Assembly (NCBI GenBank): GCA_964462585.1
Contig: CAYXAK010000022.1
Span: 1 to 26,351 of the forward strand
From: Halarsenatibacter sp964462585
Lineage (GTDB): Bacteria > Bacillota > Halanaerobiia > Halanaerobiales > Halarsenatibacteraceae
DNA length: 26,351 nt
Reading direction: 5' to 3'
The notes below the pieces were generated by a model. That model worked only from the letters and a program-made list of their open reading frames with translations. It was not told the DNA's origin and did not search any database. Below are positions 22,878 to 26,351 of the stretch, piece by piece. Position numbers and translations under genes: made by a program. Within the stretch, counting starts at the first letter, position 1. Each line of letters begins with the position of its first letter.

Positions 22878-24185
22878 ATGTTTTTAGATGAGATCGAAAT
22901 AGAGGTAAAAGGTGGAGATGGGGGCGATGGGGCTGTGAGCTTTCACCGGGAAAAATATAAGCCCCGCGGAGGCCCTGATGGTGGTGATGGCGGTGACGGT
23001 GGTGACGTTATACTCAAAGTTGATCCCGGACTGACAACGTTAAATCATCTCCGCTATGAAAATTCTTATGCTGCCGGGGATGGAAAAAATGGTCAGGAGA
23101 GTAATAAGAAGGGCAAAAGCGGTGAAGATAGAGTTATAAAGGTGGCACCTGGCACTATAATCTATGATCAGAAGGGCAAAAAATTGGCTGATCTCACCGA
23201 AGAAGGAGAAACCTTCACCACAGCCAGGGGTGGAGAGGGCGGACGCGGCAATGCCCGCTTTAAATCCTCTTCCCGGCAGGCCCCACGCTTTGCTGAACAG
23301 GGAGAAAAAGGTGAAGTGAGGCAGATAAAGCTGGAGCTGAAACTGCTGGCCGATGTGGGATTGGTGGGTTTTCCCAATGTGGGCAAGTCCACTCTCATCT
23401 CACATATATCGGCGGCCAAACCCAAAATAGACAGCTATCACTTCACCACACTCTCACCCAATCTCGGCGTGGTGGGATACGGAGATTATGATTCCTATGT
23501 TGTCGCTGATATACCGGGGCTGATAGAGGGAGCACATCGGGGTGAAGGCCTGGGTGATAGGTTTTTAAAACACCTGGAAAGGACCAAGCTGCTGGTTCAT
23601 ATGCTCGATGCTTCAGGGCTGGAGGGCAGGGATCCCCGCCAGGATTTTGAGATTATCAATGAAGAGCTGAAAAGTTTCAGCCCGGAGCTGGCCGATCTCA
23701 CCCAGCTGGTGGCTCTGAATAAGATCGATCTCACAGCAGGCCGGGAGAATACGGCGAAGCTGATGCAGTATTTTCAGGAGCTGGATTATGAAGTTTATCC
23801 TATTTCGGCAGCCACCGGTGAAGGTGTTGAAGTTTTGAAAAAGGATATTGGCAAAAAGGTCAAAGAGCTGAGAGATGAGCCCGCTCCTGCTGATAAAAAA
23901 GAGAGAAGAGAAGAAGAGGAGGAGGTTGTCATTACTCCCGATCAGGATCAAGGCCAGAGAAGAGATGATATAACAGTAAGCAGAGTTGCTCCTGATAGGT
24001 TTGAGGTTTCAGGGACACTTGTGGAAAGACTGGTGGAGAGGACCGATCTCAACAGTGAAGCTGCTATGAGCAGAATGCTTACGATTCTGCGCCAGGAAGG
24101 TCTGCATGAAAAGCTGGAGAGAGCCGGTGTCCAGGAGGGAATGACGGTTATTATCGGTGATATGGAGTTTGATTATATAGAATAG
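22878..24185 (+). CDS. obg: Obg family GTPase (CgtA)
   Basis: A 435-residue GTPase for late 50S assembly and stress response. The N-terminal glycine-rich Obg domain is clear ('KGGDGGDGAVSFHREKYKP', 'GGPDGGDGGDGGDVI'). The G domain has G1 'GFPNVGKST' from Gly164, G3 'DIPGLIEGAHRGEGLGDRF' and G4 'NKID'. A charged linker ('KKERREEEEEVVI') leads to a C-terminal OCT domain ('RVAPDRFEVSGTLVERLVER'). An in-frame GTG at 22869 overlaps the GAGGTG site, so ATG at 22878 is the start. It lies just past a terminator, implying readthrough or conditional expression. Confidence 0.96.
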   Translation: MFLDEIEIEVKGGDGGDGAVSFHREKYKPRGGPDGGDGGDGGDVILKVDPGLTTLNHLRYENSYAAGDGKNGQESNKKGKSGEDRVIKVAPGTIIYDQKGKKLADLTEEGETFTTARGGEGGRGNARFKSSSRQAPRFAEQGEKGEVRQIKLELKLLADVGLVGFPNVGKSTLISHISAAKPKIDSYHFTTLSPNLGVVGYGDYDSYVVADIPGLIEGAHRGEGLGDRFLKHLERTKLLVHMLDASGLEGRDPRQDFEIINEELKSFSPELADLTQLVALNKIDLTAGRENTAKLMQYFQELDYEVYPISAATGEGVEVLKKDIGKKVKELRDEPAPADKKERREEEEEVVITPDQDQGQRRDDITVSRVAPDRFEVSGTLVERLVERTDLNSEAAMSRMLTILRQEGLHEKLERAGVQEGMTVIIGDMEFDYIE

Positions 24186-24222
24186 ATCTGAAGTTTGAGA
24201 TATCAATAAAGGAGGTGTTAAG

Positions 24223-24519
24223 ATGGAGCTAAACAGCGGGCAGCGCAGTTATCTGACCGGAGAAAGCCATGAGCTGGACCCCCTTGTACATGTGGGCAAG
24301 GATGGTCTCAGTGAGGGTGTTCTGGAGCAGACGGATAAGACACTGGAAGACCATGAGCTGATTAAAATTAAAGTCAATGATAACGCCCCCCTTGAGGTGG
24401 AAGAATGTGCAGAAGAGCTGGCAGAGAATACCGGGGCCGCAGTTGTTCAGACCATAGGCAGTGTGGCGGTCCTCTACCGGGAAAATCCGGAAATCTCCGA
24501 TTATAACCTGCCTGATTGA
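24223..24519 (+). CDS. yhbY: YhbY-type RNA-binding (CRM domain) protein
   Basis: A 98-residue single CRM-domain protein that binds pre-50S particles in studied bacteria. Typical features are 'LDPLVHVGKDGLSEGVL', in which the GKxGL loop contacts RNA, 'LEDHELIKIKV' and 'GAAVVQTIGSVAVLYRENP'. Strong AAAGGAGGTG precedes the ATG. It lies 37 bases after obg, an association seen in many Firmicutes and supporting a shared ribosome-assembly role. It is more acidic than most homologues. Confidence 0.92.
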   Translation: MELNSGQRSYLTGESHELDPLVHVGKDGLSEGVLEQTDKTLEDHELIKIKVNDNAPLEVEECAEELAENTGAAVVQTIGSVAVLYRENPEISDYNLPD

Positions 24520-24607
24520 TATCTGTAAAGAGGAGAAGTGCCCTTTTCTCTTGAATTTATTATGACAGTGAGACAAATATAAGCATGAACAGATGGGAGT
24601 TGAAATT

Positions 24608-25483
24608 ATGTCAGAGGTAACCATTATCACCGATAGCTGCTGCGATCTTAACTCATCTATGGCCCGGGATAACGGCATCAGGATCATTCCCACCCCGGTC
24701 CATTTTGGCGAAGAGACTTACAGGGATCGGGATACAATCTCACTCTCTGAATTTTACAGCCGCCTTGCAGATGGAGCCAGCCCCACAACTTCACAGATTT
24801 CTCCCGCAGATTTCCGCTCTCTTTTCTCTGAGGAGCTGGAGAAGGGTAATAAGGTTATCGCCATCTGCTTTTCCGGCGAGCTGAGCGGCATCTTCAAATC
24901 AGCTCTTATGGCCAAAGAGGAACTGGATAGTGATGATATCGCCGTCGTTGATTCTCGCTCTGCTTCCATAGGTCAGGGGCTAAGTGTAATGAGAGCGGCA
25001 GAAGCCGCTGGATCAGGTCAGAGCTGGCAGGAGATACTGGATGATATTAAAAAAGACTGCTCTCATATGGAACATATCTTCGCCGTGGGCTCACTGGAAA
25101 TGCTGAAAAGAGGCGGGCGCATCTCCGGGGGCAAAGCCCTGATCGGCAACATACTCAATATAAAACCCATTCTTCACTTTGACGAAGGGAAAATTTTGCC
25201 GCTATCCAAGGTCAGGGGCAGGTCCAGCATGATCGATTTTCTTGTCGATGAGATGGAGAAAAGATGTGATGGGGCAAATAATGATCTCGTGGGTATAAGC
25301 CATTCTCACAGCAGAGAACTTGCCGGGGAGCTTAAGAGCAGTGTGGAGGAAAGATTCACAGATGTGAATAGAATTGTGGTGGGAGAGATTGGTGCTGCCA
25401 TAGGTTCTCATGTGGGCAGTGGAACTGTATCACTGTTTTTCCGGGGCAAAGAGCCGGTAGCATCTCCCAGAGTTGTGGTTTAA
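24608..25483 (+). CDS. DegV family fatty-acid-binding protein
   Basis: A 291-residue DegV protein; the family binds fatty acids and presents them to FakA for phosphorylation in many Firmicutes (FakB role). Signatures: 'ITDSCCDL' at the N-terminus, 'PTTSQISPADF' with Ser62 at the fatty-acid headgroup position, 'ICFSGELSGIFKSA', 'VDSRSASIGQGLSV', 'LEMLKRGGRISGG' and 'IGSHVGSGTVSLFF'. Two in-frame ATGs occur; GGGAG at 24595-24599 places ATG at 24608 rather than 24593. No fakA is visible here. A long non-coding rRNA promoter region follows, with no obvious terminator. Confidence 0.93.
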   Translation: MSEVTIITDSCCDLNSSMARDNGIRIIPTPVHFGEETYRDRDTISLSEFYSRLADGASPTTSQISPADFRSLFSEELEKGNKVIAICFSGELSGIFKSALMAKEELDSDDIAVVDSRSASIGQGLSVMRAAEAAGSGQSWQEILDDIKKDCSHMEHIFAVGSLEMLKRGGRISGGKALIGNILNIKPILHFDEGKILPLSKVRGRSSMIDFLVDEMEKRCDGANNDLVGISHSHSRELAGELKSSVEERFTDVNRIVVGEIGAAIGSHVGSGTVSLFFRGKEPVASPRVVV

Positions 25484-25554
25484 CATAAAAGAGCTCTGTA
25501 ATGGAAGAGTGAAATGACACACAATTAAAGCAGTTAGGAAAAAGAAATTGACTG

Positions 25555-25583
25555 TTGACAGCAGTGTAAATAGCTGGTAGAAT
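25555..25583 (+). promoter_or_regulatory. rRNA promoter P1
   Basis: TTGACA (25555-25560), 17-base spacer, TAGAAT (25578-25583). An A-rich stretch (GGAAAAAGAAATTG) directly upstream could act as an UP-like element. The likely first base is the G of GTGC at 25591. Confidence 0.85.
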
Positions 25584-25700
25584 AGTAATCGTGCTGAGAT
25601 AGAGAGGGGCGCAGAAGGGTCATAAAAGCGTCCTTTTCAGCACTGGAAGCAGCCGGCAGAGGAGTCGAGGGAGAATTTTCGGGAAAAGAGAGATTAGCTC

Positions 25701-25729
25701 TTGACAGAATCGCTAAAGGCTGTTAGAAT
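25701..25729 (+). promoter_or_regulatory. rRNA promoter P2
   Basis: TTGACA (25701-25706), 17-base spacer, TAGAAT (25724-25729). The same -10 hexamer and the same GTGC at about +1 (25736) as P1. The bases AGCTC before the -35 box are shared with P3. Confidence 0.85.
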
Positions 25730-25844
25730 GTATAAGTGCGTCGTTGTGAGGCGGCGCCGAAAAGCCCTGAGATAAGAGCATCCGCCCCTTAAGCCGGCCG
25801 GAAAAAAAAGAGCCGGAGCGGGCGGAAAAGAAGAAAAAAAGCTC

Positions 25845-25873
25845 TTGACAAAACCGGGTGAGAATGCTAATAT
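25845..25873 (+). promoter_or_regulatory. rRNA promoter P3
   Basis: TTGACA (25845-25850), 17-base spacer, TAATAT (25868-25873). The expected start falls at GCGC near 25881. A TATAAT at 25873-25878 would need a 22-base spacer and is less likely. Confidence 0.85.
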
Positions 25874-26067
25874 ATAATATGCGCCTTGAAAAAAGGCGGG
25901 GACAAATCCGCAGAAAAGATTGAGGATTTGAAATTTTGTGACCGGGAAATCAGCCGGTCAGACTCGAACCTTGAAAAGTAAATCAGCAGTAAGCACATGC
26001 CCTCGTTCAGTTTTTTAAGACCCGCCAGGGTCTTATCCCGTCTTCACTCGAGAGGGTGGAGGCAGAG

Positions 26068-26087
26068 TTGAAGTTTTTCAACTTCAA
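26068..26087 (+). promoter_or_regulatory. hairpin across the 16S rRNA 5' maturation site
   Basis: TTGAAGTT (26068-26075) and AACTTCAA (26080-26087) are perfect complements with a TTTC loop. The right arm includes the first bases of mature 16S rRNA as placed by alignment to E. coli numbering, so this hairpin may mark or mask the final 5' processing site. Confidence 0.5.
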
Positions 26088-26351
26088 AGAAGAGTTTGAT
26101 CCTGGCTCAGGACGAACGCTGGCGGCGCGCTTAACACATGCGAGTTGTACGCTCCGCCCTCTTCTGCCCTTCGGGGCAGAGAGGATTACGGAGAGTAGCG
26201 AACGGGTGAGTAACGCGTAGGCAACCTGCCCTGAGGCGGAGGATAACCCTGCGAAAGCGGGGCTAATCCTCCATATGTTAGGGGATGAAGAACATCCCTT
26301 AATGAAAGGCGGCATTAAGCCGTCGTTTCAGGATGGGCCTGCGTCGGATTA
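26084..26351 (+). rRNA. rrs: 16S ribosomal RNA, 5' part (cut by window end)
   Basis: AGAGTTTGATCCTGGCTCAG at 26091-26110 matches positions 8-27 of E. coli 16S rRNA exactly, which puts base 1 near 26084. It continues with 'GACGAACGCTGGCGGCG', 'TTAACACATGC', the V1 hairpin closed by CTTCGG (near 26167), 'GAACGGGTGAGTAACGCGTAGG' in part, and the V2 region, and runs off the window inside V2. The conserved CAAGTCGAACG block after ACACATG is altered to GAGTTGTACG. The 268 bases are enough to show a bacterial 16S gene but not to name the organism from memory. Confidence 0.97.

Larger units (their letters stand above)
25484..26083 (+). other. non-coding rRNA promoter and leader region
   Basis: Six hundred bases without a gene. 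From left to right it holds an A-rich stretch (25484-25554), three tandem promoters (25555, 25701, 25845) and several hairpins: GTGCTGA/TCAGCAC (25591-25597 with 25637-25643), TCCGCCC/GGGCGGA (25781-25787 with 25820-25826), CGCCTT/AAGGCG (25882-25887 with 25893-25898), CAAATCC/GGATTTG (25903-25909 with 25924-25930), TGACCGG/CCGGTCA (25939-25945 with 25954-25960) and TAAGACCC/GGGTCTTA (26016-26023 with 26028-26035). 'ACCTTGAAAAGTAAA' near 25968 resembles the spacer element found before rRNA genes in Firmicutes. The 5' half of the RNase III stem flanking 16S rRNA presumably lies here. Confidence 0.8.

Noticed and set aside
24528..24552. AAGAGGAGA / TTTTCTCTT hairpin after yhbY as a terminator
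   Set aside because: Nine pairs but two are G-U, and no T run follows; too weak to call.
25961..25970. GACTCGAACC, the reverse complement of a tRNA T-loop (GGTTCGAGTC)
   Set aside because: The flanking bases do not form a T stem, and no D arm, anticodon arm or acceptor stem can be placed around it on the minus strand.
26007..26315. Minus-strand open frame over the 16S 5' end
   Set aside because: It lies across the rRNA leader and the rRNA gene itself; no coding signature.

Overview
This is a gene-dense, almost entirely + strand housekeeping segment ending in the first ~270 nt of a 16S rRNA gene. Gene content and order (folC, SPOR protein, rnfCDGEAB, Gx transporter, maf, radC, mreBCD, mrdA, minCDE, rodA, the paired radical-SAM genes, rng, rplU, rpmA, obg, yhbY, degV, rrn) point to an anaerobic, rod-shaped bacterium of the Firmicutes lineage. 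Strongly acidic proteins (E/D-rich linkers, acidic soluble enzymes), a clostridial-type Rnf complex, MinE and an L27 without a cleavable extension suggest a halophilic or haloalkaliphilic anaerobe such as Halanaerobiales. The order-level assignment is inference; nothing here proves the species.

Layout. 1-488: 3' end of a gene with a C-terminal beta-rich tail, probably of an FtsA-like ATPase. 501-869: a VOC-fold protein. 874-1293: the only minus-strand gene, a divergent PAP2 membrane protein. 1406-3338: folC and a membrane-anchored SPOR protein. 3366-8409: the complete Rnf ferredoxin:NAD+ oxidoreductase operon in C-D-G-E-A-B order. 8516-10359: Gx transporter, maf, radC. 10396-17627: cell-shape and division block (mreB, mreC, mreD, mrdA, minC, minD, minE, rodA). 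17655-21929: an overlapping pair of poorly understood radical-SAM-associated genes and RNase G. 21933-22862: promoter and leader, rplU, rpmA and a strong intrinsic terminator. 22878-25483: obg, yhbY, degV. 25555-26351: three tandem rRNA promoters, a highly structured leader and the start of 16S rRNA.

Functional themes. Rnf couples ferredoxin and NAD redox to an ion gradient, the main bioenergetic module here. The mre/mrd/rodA genes build the side wall, and MinCDE places the septum; their overlapping starts and stops indicate translational coupling. The rng-rplU-rpmA-obg-yhbY block is about ribosome and RNA maturation. The window has no insertion sequence, CRISPR array, prophage gene or tRNA that I can recognise.

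The most interesting signals are the uncharacterised radical-SAM/DUF2344 pair next to RNase G, a terminator before obg with a mutually exclusive alternative hairpin, an L27 lacking both its Prp protease gene and the Prp-cleaved extension, a candidate rplU leader with a perfect 18-nt palindrome, and three near-consensus rRNA promoters that each appear to start with G at the base of a 5' hairpin.
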